Below are positions 1-7,877 of a stretch of DNA of 64,000 bases, in pieces. The notes beneath the pieces were generated by a model. The model had not been told where the DNA came from and ran no database searches. It was given only the letters and a program-made list of their open reading frames with translations. Every line of letters starts with the position of its first letter. Within the stretch, counting starts at the first letter, position 1. The DNA comes from Desulfobacula sp. (lineage in GTDB: Bacteria; Desulfobacterota; Desulfobacteria; Desulfobacterales; Desulfobacteraceae). Both the position numbers and the translations under genes were made by a program. The stretch is from assembly GCA_023701135.1 (NCBI GenBank), contig JAMPXP010000002.1, forward strand, positions 124,001 through 188,000, written 5' to 3'.

Positions 1-622
1 GGGTTGCCCCGGACCTGTGTTCAAGAATAATCTCCCGGGCCCGCCTGAGCTGCCAATCCCTTTTTTTGCTTTTCGGGTTGTAGATTACAATGACAAAATC
101 TGCCATGGCTGCGCAGGACAACCTTTTTTCAATGGTTTCCCAGGACGTGAGCAGATCACTCAGGGAAATGGCTGCAAAATCATGGGTCAGGGGCGCACCG
201 GCCAGTGCGGCTCCTGCTGCCAGGGCCGGAATTCCGGGAACAATCTCAATCTGGAGAAAAGATTCTCCGGCAGCCTGATTTTCGGAGCCCTGATTTTTTT
301 CACTCCCGGCCCTGGCAAGCCTTATCCCCCGGTTTTTGCAGATCTCGAAGACAAGACCGGCCATGGCATAAATGCCGGGATCTCCGCCGGAAACCAGGGC
401 GCAGGATTTTCCAGAAAGGGCCTTTTCGATGGCCTTTTCAACCCTTTCAACCTCTTTCATCATGCCGGTGGAAATGATTTCCTTGTCCTTGATGAGATCT
501 GCGATCATGTCCATATAGGTGGTATATCCGGCCACGCAATCCGCGTCCCGGATGACCTCCACAGCCCTTCCCGACATATGGGCCTGGCTTCCCGGCCCTG
601 TTCCGATGATGTACAATGTCAT
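1..622 (-). CDS. cobJ: precorrin-3B / cobalt-factor III C17-methyltransferase (partial)
   Basis: Corrin-ring methyltransferase of the CobJ/CbiH family, which methylates C17 and contracts the ring using SAM. The reverse strand translates from an ATG at 622 to a start typical of the tetrapyrrole methylase fold (MTLYIIGTGPGSQAHM), with later motifs VSGGDPGIYAMAG and EIVPGIPALAAGAAL. About 207 codons are visible and the frame runs off the window edge without a stop, so the C-terminus is missing. The ATG overlaps the cbiG stop codon (ATGA), which points to translational coupling. It is the last visible gene of the riboswitch-led cobalamin operon. Family is certain; the choice between CobJ and CbiH naming is not important for function. 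Confidence 0.9.
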   Translation of the reverse strand, partial: MTLYIIGTGPGSQAHMSGRAVEVIRDADCVAGYTTYMDMIADLIKDKEIISTGMMKEVERVEKAIEKALSGKSCALVSGGDPGIYAMAGLVFEICKNRGIRLARAGSEKNQGSENQAAGESFLQIEIVPGIPALAAGAALAGAPLTHDFAAISLSDLLTSWETIEKRLSCAAMADFVIVIYNPKSKKRDWQLRRAREIILEHRSGAT

Positions 623-1701
623 TTTTCAATTGCCACCGCAATGGTGACATCCTTGTTCTTTTTTTTGGTGACGATCAGGCGGCCATGGCCGGCCGAAAGG
701 ATGGCCGATGCCTCGGAAACGCTTTTGACACCCACATGTTTTTCAACCATGGGTGACGGGGTCTCAATGGCAGTTACGGCATTCAGGGCCTCACGGGTAT
801 GAAAATCCAGGGGCAGGTCCATTTTTTCAGCAAGGGACAAAAGTCCCGGCTCATTTTTTTTCAAATCAATACTGGCAATCCGTTTGATGCTGTTCATGGA
901 CAAATTGCCTTCCTTGAAAACCAGGGTCAGGAAATCATGGATATCCTCAACACCGGCTCCCCTGTTACAGCCAATTCCTACGCTTAATACCGACGGTCTC
1001 AAAACCATGGTTTCACGTGAAACTGGTTCGATCTCGTGGGAGCAGTAAATCTTTTCAAGGGACTGGTCATTGGAAGATCCTTCTACCAATGATACACCGT
1101 GCAGCTCATTTTCGATTAACCCCAGGGGATCATGGATATAAACGGGCTTTCCCATGAGAAAGGCCATATTGATGCGTTTGATATTCCGGGGGGTTTCAAT
1201 ATAAAGCTTTTTTTCTTTTGCGATAACGTCGATGGCTGGGAGGCCGTTGGTGTCCGTTGCCGTGGTAATCACAGGGGTTGCACCAAGGATGCCGGCAATT
1301 TTATACGCAAGGGCGTTGGCACCGCCGACATGGCCGGAAATGAGGCTGATGGCATGGGTCCCGTTATCATCCACAACCACCACGGCCGGGTCAGTCATTT
1401 TTGAGTTTAGGAGTTGCGCGATGAGCCTTACGGCAATACCGGTGGAGAAAATGAAGACATGGCCGGAAAAATGATGAAAGTGGCGGTTGATTTCAAGCCT
1501 CAGCGTGTCAAACCCGAATATATGACTTTCAGGAGCGTTTCCTTGATTCACCCTATTGGATATAAACAAGGAGGAGTCCTGAACACTATTTTTAATCCTT
1601 AGTCCCAGGCCCCTTCCCTTAGGCGTGATGACCCAGACGGCCAGGCTGTCCGGTCCGGCACTATTTAGCGGTTCGATATCCATGGGAAAATCCGGAATCA
1701 T
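619..1701 (-). CDS. cbiG: cobalt-precorrin-5A hydrolase CbiG
   Basis: CbiG opens the delta-lactone of cobalt-precorrin-5A and releases acetaldehyde in the anaerobic (early cobalt insertion) B12 pathway; its presence marks that route. The 360-aa protein has an N-terminal domain near SLAVWVITPKG, the central SGHVGGANALAYKI and PVITTATDTNG segments, and the C-terminal CbiG domain beginning SVGIGCNRGAG near residue 240. The start overlaps the upstream cbiF gene by about 41 bp; a second Met at 1683 would shorten the overlap only slightly. Its stop overlaps the cobJ start. Confidence 0.93.
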   Translation of the reverse strand: MIPDFPMDIEPLNSAGPDSLAVWVITPKGRGLGLRIKNSVQDSSLFISNRVNQGNAPESHIFGFDTLRLEINRHFHHFSGHVFIFSTGIAVRLIAQLLNSKMTDPAVVVVDDNGTHAISLISGHVGGANALAYKIAGILGATPVITTATDTNGLPAIDVIAKEKKLYIETPRNIKRINMAFLMGKPVYIHDPLGLIENELHGVSLVEGSSNDQSLEKIYCSHEIEPVSRETMVLRPSVLSVGIGCNRGAGVEDIHDFLTLVFKEGNLSMNSIKRIASIDLKKNEPGLLSLAEKMDLPLDFHTREALNAVTAIETPSPMVEKHVGVKSVSEASAILSAGHGRLIVTKKKNKDVTIAVAIEK

Positions 1702-2440
1702 ATAATTTTGATGACAGGATATGCGTTGGATCTAAGCTTGCTTCAACGGATTTGCCCGCAATAATCAGGGCGTGCCTTGTAATCCGGTTTTCTTCGCAGG
1801 TTTTTACAAGCCCGTCTACCCGGGTGTAAATGATTTTTTCGTCGGGATGGCTGACCTTAAAGGCCACGGCACAGATGCTGTCTTTCCCGTAATGGGTTTC
1901 CAGAATAGTTTGAACCCGCCCTATCTGGCCCAGGCTCAGATAAATGGCCAGGGCGGACCGGTGGGCCGCCAGCTTGTCAAGATCTTCCGTATCGGGGACA
2001 GGAGTTCGGCCCGAAATCCGGGTCAGAATCAGGGTCTGGGTTTTTTCCGGAAGGGTGTATTCCATCCGCATTTTTGCCGATGCTGCAAAGGCGGCGGTGA
2101 CCCCGGGGATGACTTCGTAGGGGATATTCAATGCCTGAAGTTCCCTCATCTGTTCAAATATGGCACCATACAAAGCCGGATCTCCGGTATGAAGACGAAC
2201 CACCTTTTTTCCCATGGAAAATGATAGTTGGATGGTGTTGATGATCTGGGCCAAATCCATATTTTCGCTGGAAAGGGTCTTTGTATTCTCCCCTTTCCAG
2301 CACAACACCGCCTCGGGCACAAGGGAGCCCGCATAAATGATGAGGTCCGCCGAGCCCAGGGCCTTCATGGCCTTAACCGTTATCAGTTCCGGATCTCCAG
2401 GACCTGCACCTGCAAAAACGACCTTGTTTGTATCTTCCAT
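1661..2440 (-). CDS. cbiF: cobalt-precorrin-4 C11-methyltransferase
   Basis: SAM-dependent methyltransferase that adds the C11 methyl group to the corrin precursor (CbiF/CobM). The 259-aa product begins with the family glycine loop (VVFAGAGPGDPELITVKA), then IIYAGSLVPEAVL, the HTGDPALYGAIFEQM segment and VIPGVTAAFAASA, all in the family order and at the usual length of about 255 aa. It sits 12 bp downstream of cbiET, and its 3' end lies inside the start region of cbiG. Ring methylation at C11 precedes the CbiG step, so gene order follows pathway order. Confidence 0.94.
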   Translation of the reverse strand: MEDTNKVVFAGAGPGDPELITVKAMKALGSADLIIYAGSLVPEAVLCWKGENTKTLSSENMDLAQIINTIQLSFSMGKKVVRLHTGDPALYGAIFEQMRELQALNIPYEVIPGVTAAFAASAKMRMEYTLPEKTQTLILTRISGRTPVPDTEDLDKLAAHRSALAIYLSLGQIGRVQTILETHYGKDSICAVAFKVSHPDEKIIYTRVDGLVKTCEENRITRHALIIAGKSVEASLDPTHILSSKLYDSGFSHGYRTAK

Positions 2441-2452
2441 AAATGATTCCCT

Positions 2453-3700
2453 TTATCCTTGCTTGGCACCTGAAATAATCCAGACCGGATTTATGGCTTC
2501 CAGCCGATCCCCATAAGGCATGGCCTTTGATCTGGACACCTGGATCTGGACCACCTCGGTTAAAAATCCGTGTTTTTCAAAACAGGCCAATGTGGTTGCA
2601 ATGGTTTGCAAAAGAACTGTATTGACGACGATCCTGCCGGAGGGCATCATTTTTTCACAGCAGGATTCCAGAATCTTGGCCATGTTTTTGCCGCCGCCGC
2701 CGATAAAGATCCTGTCCGGGGTTTTGAGGTCTTCGATGCCGTCCGGAAATTCAGAATTGACCACTTTCACGTTGGAGCAGTTAAAATTTTTAATATTGTG
2801 AACCAGATCCGAAATCCGGCCCGGATGTTTTTCAACGGCATAAACAAGGCCCCAGGGAATCAGAAAGGAGGCCTCGATTCCGACGGACCCGGAGCCCGAG
2901 CCGATATCCCACAATACATGATCTTTTTTGATGAATTTCAATTTGGATAGCGTCACGCACCGGATTTCAGATTTGGTGATGAGGCCCTTGGAATGCTTGA
3001 ACAGGGAATCTTCCATGCCGATATATGTTTCCCGTGAAACAGCCGGGCTTTTTTGTAAACTCCGCTTTAAAAGAATGACGATATTGGGCTCTTGAAAGGT
3101 CTGCTGACGCACAAGATCCATATTGTCAAACCATGAAATTCTTTCCTGATCACCGGCGCCTAAATTTTCCAGGACACAGACGCTGAAATCATAGATGCCC
3201 GCCTTGATAAACACTTCTGCAATAACCCCGGGATTCATTTCAGGAGAGGTCAGAAAGGCAATTTTATTTTCCGTGGAAAGCTTTGAAAAGGATAGGGTTT
3301 CGATCTCTTTTTGACCGTGGAGGCTGATAACCGCGGCATCATGCCAGGGCTCCTTAATGGCGGCAAAGGCGGCGGATACAGAAGATATATTGGAGTGGAT
3401 ATTCAATTGGACCTTGTCAAAATAGTGAATCAGGGTGGACCCGATCCCATAAAAAAGAGGATCTCCCGAGGCCAGGACAACAATTCTGTTCCTGCCTATT
3501 TTTTCCCGGATGGCCTCAACAACTTTGGCAATGGGGCCTTTGATGGGAATTTTCTGCTTGCCGAGGTCATCAAACCATTTGAGATGCCGGTCTCCGCCCA
3601 CAAGAACATCACAGGCCCGGATCAGGTCAAGGTGTTTTTGGGTCAGGTCCTGTTTCCCAAGACCGGTTCCGATAATGTCTATTGCATTCATATCAGGCAT
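2453..3700 (-). CDS. cobL: fused precorrin-6Y C5,15-methyltransferase / C12 decarboxylase (CbiE-CbiT)
   Basis: A two-domain fusion. Residues about 1-200 are a CbiE-type tetrapyrrole methylase (IIGTGLGKQDLT, LVGGDRHLKWF, LASGDPLFYGIG). Residues about 220-415 are a CbiT-type Rossmann methyltransferase with the SAM-binding loop DIGSGSGSVGIEAS and IFIGGGGKNMAKIL. Together they methylate C5 and C15 and decarboxylate the C12 acetate. Many anaerobic-pathway organisms carry cbiE and cbiT apart; the fused CobL arrangement is common in this lineage. Spacing to cbiL is 12 bp and to cbiF 12 bp, consistent with one transcript. Confidence 0.94.
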   Translation of the reverse strand: MPDMNAIDIIGTGLGKQDLTQKHLDLIRACDVLVGGDRHLKWFDDLGKQKIPIKGPIAKVVEAIREKIGRNRIVVLASGDPLFYGIGSTLIHYFDKVQLNIHSNISSVSAAFAAIKEPWHDAAVISLHGQKEIETLSFSKLSTENKIAFLTSPEMNPGVIAEVFIKAGIYDFSVCVLENLGAGDQERISWFDNMDLVRQQTFQEPNIVILLKRSLQKSPAVSRETYIGMEDSLFKHSKGLITKSEIRCVTLSKLKFIKKDHVLWDIGSGSGSVGIEASFLIPWGLVYAVEKHPGRISDLVHNIKNFNCSNVKVVNSEFPDGIEDLKTPDRIFIGGGGKNMAKILESCCEKMMPSGRIVVNTVLLQTIATTLACFEKHGFLTEVVQIQVSRSKAMPYGDRLEAINPVWIISGAKQG

Positions 3701-3712
3701 TCAAAAAGTCTT

Positions 3713-4417
3713 TCATTTTGAGGCAAGGATCAAGGTCCAGTAATCCGGCTCCCTGTTTTCAAGCTCGCAGATATCATGGATAATTTCTTCCCTGTCACGG
3801 CCGCATTTTGCCACGGCCACGCTTTTATTGTAAAGGCCTGCATCCTTTAAGGCCTGGTTGATATCTTTGATGTTTTTATAGGCCTTTACAATGGCCACAT
3901 TTTCCACACCGTCCACATTTCTGATCCGGTCCCCGCCAAAGGCGCCTGAGGTGACCAGCAAAGATTCCTCGCCTTCCACCAGTATGCGGTTCAATCGGGC
4001 AGAGGCGGCATGAAAAGAGGTGATGCCGGGAATGGTTTCAATCTTTGCCCCGGGCATGACGCAGTTCATTTTTTTGAGGATATACCCGAAGGTGGAATAG
4101 GTCATGGGGTCTCCCAGGGTCAGAAACGCTGCATTCAGACCTTTTTTCAACGTGTCGGCGATGATCCGGGCATTTTCAACCCAGGCATTTTCAACAGTCC
4201 GGACATCTTTGGTCATGGGAAAGGAGAGAATGTTTACAGGGACATCGGTGGAAATATAGGGGGCTGCAATTTCAACGGCAAGGCTGTAAGCGTTCTTGGA
4301 TGAGGCCGCCGTAAATATCACGTCAGCGGTTTTAATGACCCGAACGGCTTTCATGGTCAAGAGTTCAGGGTCTCCGGGGCCGACACCCACCCCGAAAAGT
4401 TTTCCGGTTTTAGTCAT
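3713..4417 (-). CDS. cbiL: cobalt-factor II / precorrin-2 C20-methyltransferase
   Basis: First C-methylation of corrin synthesis after factor II, adding the C20 methyl from SAM. The 234-aa protein has the CbiL/CobI features GVGVGPGDPELLTMKAV at the N-terminus, a TAASSKNAYSLA segment, LTLGDPMTYSTFGYIL near residue 100 and ETIPGITSFHAASARL near 125. The start codon overlaps the stop of the upstream periplasmic-binding-protein gene by 4 bp (ATGA). Coupling of a transporter gene directly to a biosynthetic gene supports a corrinoid or cobalt substrate for that importer. Confidence 0.93.
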   Translation of the reverse strand: MTKTGKLFGVGVGPGDPELLTMKAVRVIKTADVIFTAASSKNAYSLAVEIAAPYISTDVPVNILSFPMTKDVRTVENAWVENARIIADTLKKGLNAAFLTLGDPMTYSTFGYILKKMNCVMPGAKIETIPGITSFHAASARLNRILVEGEESLLVTSGAFGGDRIRNVDGVENVAIVKAYKNIKDINQALKDAGLYNKSVAVAKCGRDREEIIHDICELENREPDYWTLILASK

Positions 4418-5376
4418 TCCATTTCCTTATTCAAATTTTTTTCAGTGAAAATATCGGGGTAAAGTATTCGTCCAACGGTGACCATGCCTTGATAAAGCCT
4501 TGGGACCGGCCTGGAAATGATATTTTCATCGATCAGATAGATCTGGTTATCTTTTATGGCTTTAATGATATCAAAGCCGGGCTCGTTTTTAATCGTTTCA
4601 ATGCTTACGGAATTCATCACGCCGCTCTGGGATAGGAATACGTCTATTTCCGGAGCTTTTGAAAGCAATTGTTCCTTGCCATAGACGGCAATATTGGTAT
4701 CTCTTGATGCAAGGGCATCCGAGGCGATATTGATACCGCCGGCGGCTTCAAGGACAAGGATGGGCATGGCACCCCTGGTAAAGGTTTTCATCTTGGTATG
4801 GATGGCTTCAAAATAGACCTTTTTTTTAGAATGAAGATCCTGGGTCAGAGACCGGATATGATCGGTTTTCTCTTTGAATTCCCGTATCATTCCTTCCGCA
4901 GACTCGGTCTTGCCGGTCAAAAGGCCCAGCTTTCGCCAGTAATCAAACATTTCGTCGATGTTCGAAGGTTGAAGGGAAACAACCGTGATGCCGGATTTTT
5001 CAAGCTGCCGGATCAATTCCGGATAACCGTTGTCAATCATAGGCCGGATCAGAACGAGGTCCGGTGCAAAGGCCATAAATTTTTCAGGATCATCATGATA
5101 GGAGAATTTTTGCTTTTCGACAACTGTTGAAGGATAGGTGTCGTTTATGGAAACGCCTAGGATCTGCTTGTCAAGGCCGAGATAATAGAGGTTTTCCGTG
5201 TGGGCCCCATATAACGAAATAATGCGCTGAAACGGTTTGTCAAAAACGATTTGGCGTTGGCCGTCATCGGTCAGCGTCATGGCCGGACAGACCCCGGCAA
5301 AAATGCAAAGAACAAGGAAAACCAATCCTGCTATGAGATTAATGAATCGGATAATACACCTGCTTGGCTTGAACAT
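4414..5376 (-). CDS. btuF: periplasmic corrinoid-binding protein, BtuF-like
   Basis: Substrate-binding component of a FecCD/BtuCD-type ABC importer. The 320-aa protein starts with a basic stretch and a hydrophobic segment (about residues 12-32) typical of a signal peptide. The mature part resembles class III binding proteins: RIISLYGAHTENLYYLGL near residue 52, APDLVLIRP near 105, then the long linking helix and the C-terminal lobe with GRILYPDIF. It overlaps the ATPase gene upstream by 38 bp, an unusually long overlap. Family members also bind heme, siderophores or other metal chelates; the riboswitch and the fused cbi operon make corrinoid the best guess. Confidence 0.82.
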   Translation of the reverse strand: MFKPSRCIIRFINLIAGLVFLVLCIFAGVCPAMTLTDDGQRQIVFDKPFQRIISLYGAHTENLYYLGLDKQILGVSINDTYPSTVVEKQKFSYHDDPEKFMAFAPDLVLIRPMIDNGYPELIRQLEKSGITVVSLQPSNIDEMFDYWRKLGLLTGKTESAEGMIREFKEKTDHIRSLTQDLHSKKKVYFEAIHTKMKTFTRGAMPILVLEAAGGINIASDALASRDTNIAVYGKEQLLSKAPEIDVFLSQSGVMNSVSIETIKNEPGFDIIKAIKDNQIYLIDENIISRPVPRLYQGMVTVGRILYPDIFTEKNLNKEME

Positions 5377-6130
5377 GTTGGCTATACTCTACAATGGAAT
5401 TCACCTCGAAAGCCTGTTTTATGGTTTCTGCCGTCAAAACCGCTGCTGAATTTCCAAAGGCCTTGATTTCTCCTTTTTTCAAGACAAGAATGTCATCGGA
5501 CCAGGCAGAGGCCATGTTTAAATCGTGGAACACAGAGATCACCAGCCTGTTTTTTTCTTTAACGGATTGCCTGACCAAATGAAGCATATCCAGAGTATGG
5601 CGAATATCCATATTGGAAAAGGCCTCGTCCAGAAGAAGAATGGGCGTGTCCTGGCACAGGGCCCTGGCTAACACACACCGTTGTCTTTCCCCTCCCGAAA
5701 GCTCATTGATTTTTCGATCCTGCAGATGACGCATGCCGCAGATCTCCATAACCGTTTCTGCCCTGTTAAGGTCCGCAGTCGAAGGAGGAGAAAATCTCGG
5801 AATATAGGGATGACGGCCCATCAAAACAATATCTTTTACAGAAAAGGGGAAATTGACGGTATGATCCTGGGAAACTACGGAGATAAGCCTTGCCAGGGCT
5901 TTTTTTGAAAAAGAGAATACCGGGGCACCGTCGATTTCAATGGCTCCGGACAGGGGTTTCAAAAAACCGGAAATCAAATCAAGAAGCGTGGTTTTGCCGC
6001 TTCCATTGGGACCGATGACGGAATAAAAAGCGCCGGCTGTGAAAGATCCCCTGAAATCCTTAATAATCATATCGGCATAGCCGGCATCGGCGTCATAGGA
6101 AAAGGATATATGATTGAGGGAAATTTTCAT
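5339..6130 (-). CDS. btuD: ABC transporter ATP-binding protein, BtuD/FecE-like
   Basis: ATPase that powers the BtuCD-type importer at the inner membrane. The 263-aa sequence shows Walker A GPNGSGKTTLL (about 40-50), a Q-loop in VVSQDHTVNFPF, the HPYIPRF segment typical of the iron/B12 importer ATPases, the signature LSGGERQR (about 142), Walker B ILLLDEAFSNMD and the switch His in VFHDLNMAS. It lies 7 bp downstream of the permease gene. The last 12 codons overlap the binding-protein gene. Confidence 0.9.
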   Translation of the reverse strand: MKISLNHISFSYDADAGYADMIIKDFRGSFTAGAFYSVIGPNGSGKTTLLDLISGFLKPLSGAIEIDGAPVFSFSKKALARLISVVSQDHTVNFPFSVKDIVLMGRHPYIPRFSPPSTADLNRAETVMEICGMRHLQDRKINELSGGERQRCVLARALCQDTPILLLDEAFSNMDIRHTLDMLHLVRQSVKEKNRLVISVFHDLNMASAWSDDILVLKKGEIKAFGNSAAVLTAETIKQAFEVNSIVEYSQHVQAKQVYYPIH

Positions 6131-6136
6131 GGCACC

Positions 6137-7189
6137 CTATTTAAACCGGTTCTTTTTAAATATCCAGCAAAAAACAGGGCCCCCGGTCAAGGCGGTCAAA
6201 ACCCCGATGGGGATCTCATGGGGAAGAACGGCCCGGGTGATGGTGTCGGCAAAGAGAAGAAGGAAGGCCCCGGACAACATGGACAGGGGGATCAGCTTCC
6301 GGTTGTCGGGTCCGGTGATAAACCGGACCATATGGGGCACCAGCAGGCCGACAAAACCGATAATCCCTGAAATCGACACGCACACGGCAGCCAGCAGGGA
6401 GCCTGAAACCAGCAGAATAAAGGTGACCTTTCGCAAATCGACACCAAGGCTTGCAGCGGATTTAGGCCCCAAGGAGATGAGGTTGAGGTCCCTGGCGAAA
6501 AACATGGAGATAAAAAAGCCGATTCCGAGGAAGGCGGTTATAATCCATACATTGGACCAGGTTTTGGAAGCAAAGCTTCCCATGAGCCAGAAGATAATGA
6601 CGGACACCTGCTCATTGGCAATAAATTTTAAGAAACTGATTCCGGCGGAAAGGATGGCGGCCACAATCACCCCGGATAAGATCAGGTTATTGGAGGAAAG
6701 CCCTGCCATGGGATTTTTAGCTGAATAGGAGAGGAAAACGACCATAAAAAGGGTAAGGGAGGCACCGGCAAAGGCGAACAGGGGTACTGAAACAAAGGCG
6801 TTGCCCAGGTTCAGCAGAATGGCAATGCTGGCGCCAAAGGCAGCCCCGGCGGAAACACCCAGCGTATAGGGATCGGCCAGGGGGTTCAGCAATATCCCCT
6901 GGAACAACACGCCGGAGAGGGCCAGGGCGGCGCCGACGCCGGCACAGGACAATATCCTCGGCAGGCGGACATCCATGATAACGGCCAGGTGGGTTTCGTT
7001 CATTGTTTGAAGGCCATGAACAGACAAGGCTGCCTTTGCCAGAAAAATTTGCAAAATATCGGTTATGGGAATCCGGATATACCCCATGGAAAGGGAAAGA
7101 AAAATCATTGAAACAAGGAAGAGGGAGAACAGGACCACCAGAAATCCTGTTCTCCCCTTTACTATGGCGCCCGGTATACTCAATGCCAT
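6137..7189 (-). CDS. btuC: ABC transporter permease, BtuC/FecCD family
   Basis: Inner-membrane permease of the corrinoid importer. The 350-aa protein has around ten hydrophobic segments and FecCD landmarks: RLPRILSCAGVGAALALSG near residue 75, LNPLADPYTLGVSAGAAFGA near 103, and GFVGLLVPHMVRFITGPDNR near 280. It starts 3 bp after the stop of the small upstream ORF and has no clear ribosome-binding site of its own, so it is probably translated by coupling to that ORF. Confidence 0.9.
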   Translation of the reverse strand: MALSIPGAIVKGRTGFLVVLFSLFLVSMIFLSLSMGYIRIPITDILQIFLAKAALSVHGLQTMNETHLAVIMDVRLPRILSCAGVGAALALSGVLFQGILLNPLADPYTLGVSAGAAFGASIAILLNLGNAFVSVPLFAFAGASLTLFMVVFLSYSAKNPMAGLSSNNLILSGVIVAAILSAGISFLKFIANEQVSVIIFWLMGSFASKTWSNVWIITAFLGIGFFISMFFARDLNLISLGPKSAASLGVDLRKVTFILLVSGSLLAAVCVSISGIIGFVGLLVPHMVRFITGPDNRKLIPLSMLSGAFLLLFADTITRAVLPHEIPIGVLTALTGGPVFCWIFKKNRFK

Positions 7190-7192
7190 AAT

Positions 7193-7444
7193 CTACAGGC
7201 CTGCGCCTGAAGCTCTTACCACATCCCCCAGGGAGAAATGAGACGCGGTCTTATGATGTGATCCATGGCCCCTGGGAATTATTTCATCCTGAAGCCCGGT
7301 TTTTATCGAGCGGGTATGAAAGGGGGCGGTTTCATGGCAGGGATATGAGTCTTTGCACTGTTTCATGTGAAACAAACCAAAACGGCGGGATTCTGAAAAC
7401 ATGCCCGGATAGAGACCCCCTGGGGTAAAACCAGATTTTTTCAT
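7193..7444 (-). CDS. small His-rich protein of unknown function, first ORF after the B12 riboswitch
   Basis: An 83-aa frame with a good Shine-Dalgarno sequence (CGAGGAG about 6 nt before the ATG). It is the first ORF behind the cobalamin riboswitch and its terminator and ends 3 bp before the permease start. The product has seven His (around residues 26, 37, 43, 60, 63, 64, 69) and two Cys (30, 36), no membrane segment and no obvious signal peptide. I do not recognise the family; it is not the membrane-bound CbtB. It could bind cobalt, or could act as a leader whose translation delivers ribosomes to btuC. Coding status is supported by its RBS and position, not by homology. Confidence 0.5.
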   Translation of the reverse strand: MKKSGFTPGGLYPGMFSESRRFGLFHMKQCKDSYPCHETAPFHTRSIKTGLQDEIIPRGHGSHHKTASHFSLGDVVRASGAGL

Positions 7445-7490
7445 AACACTCCTCGGTTATAAGGTTACCAACGCGGGACCGGGCATCAAT

Positions 7491-7524
7491 AAAAAATCCC
7501 ATATCAGAACCAGTCTGATATGGG
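7491..7524 (-). terminator. intrinsic terminator of the cobalamin riboswitch
   Basis: On the minus strand a 10-bp perfect stem (CCCATATCAG / CTGATATGGG) with a 7-nt loop is followed at once by six T residues. It lies between the riboswitch aptamer and the first ORF, so it is likely the expression platform: B12 binding would favour termination and shut off the transport and cbi genes. Confidence 0.85.
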
Positions 7525-7579
7525 AACCGTTTTTATCCTCATTTTATTGATCCGTCCCTTGTCCTCGCAAGCAACACGA

Positions 7580-7750
7580 CCAAACATCCAGGCAGGTTTT
7601 CTGGCTTCCGGATCATTTTACGGGTCACACCTTCCCGTTCATCAGCCTATCAACAGTGGTATCTGTGACCTTCATCCCCGGTTACAGCGGCGGGTCCGTT
7701 CCTGATTCTCACAGGATTCCCTTTTATCTGCGCCTGCAGCACCTGAATTA
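7580..7750 (-). promoter_or_regulatory. cobalamin (AdoCbl-type) riboswitch
   Basis: The minus strand carries the conserved cobalamin aptamer elements in order: GGTG near 7743, AAAAGGGAATCC near 7720, the CCGCCGCTGTAACCGG core near 7690-7675, and the B12 box GAAGCCAGAAAACCTGCC at 7591-7608. The aptamer begins only a few bases after the predicted transcription start and is followed by a terminator hairpin. It controls the btu/cbi operon below it. Exact ends are approximate. Confidence 0.95.
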
Positions 7751-7757
7751 TCAAGCT

Positions 7758-7786
7758 AAAATAGAAGCTTATCCTTAAGCTGTCAA
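7758..7786 (-). promoter_or_regulatory. sigma70-like promoter of the cobalamin operon
   Basis: Reading the minus strand, TTGACA (7786-7781) is followed after exactly 17 nt by TATTTT (7763-7758). Transcription would begin near 7751, right at the 5' edge of the riboswitch aptamer. The remaining bases up to the helicase start at 7878 hold no other clear element. Confidence 0.75.
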
Positions 7787-7877
7787 GAAAAACTTTTACG
7801 GTTTCCCGTAAGCTTGTTGCATTATTCCGGATTCGCCTGTATCTTAAAGCCTTAATGTTAACAGCAGTGAAGGTTCC

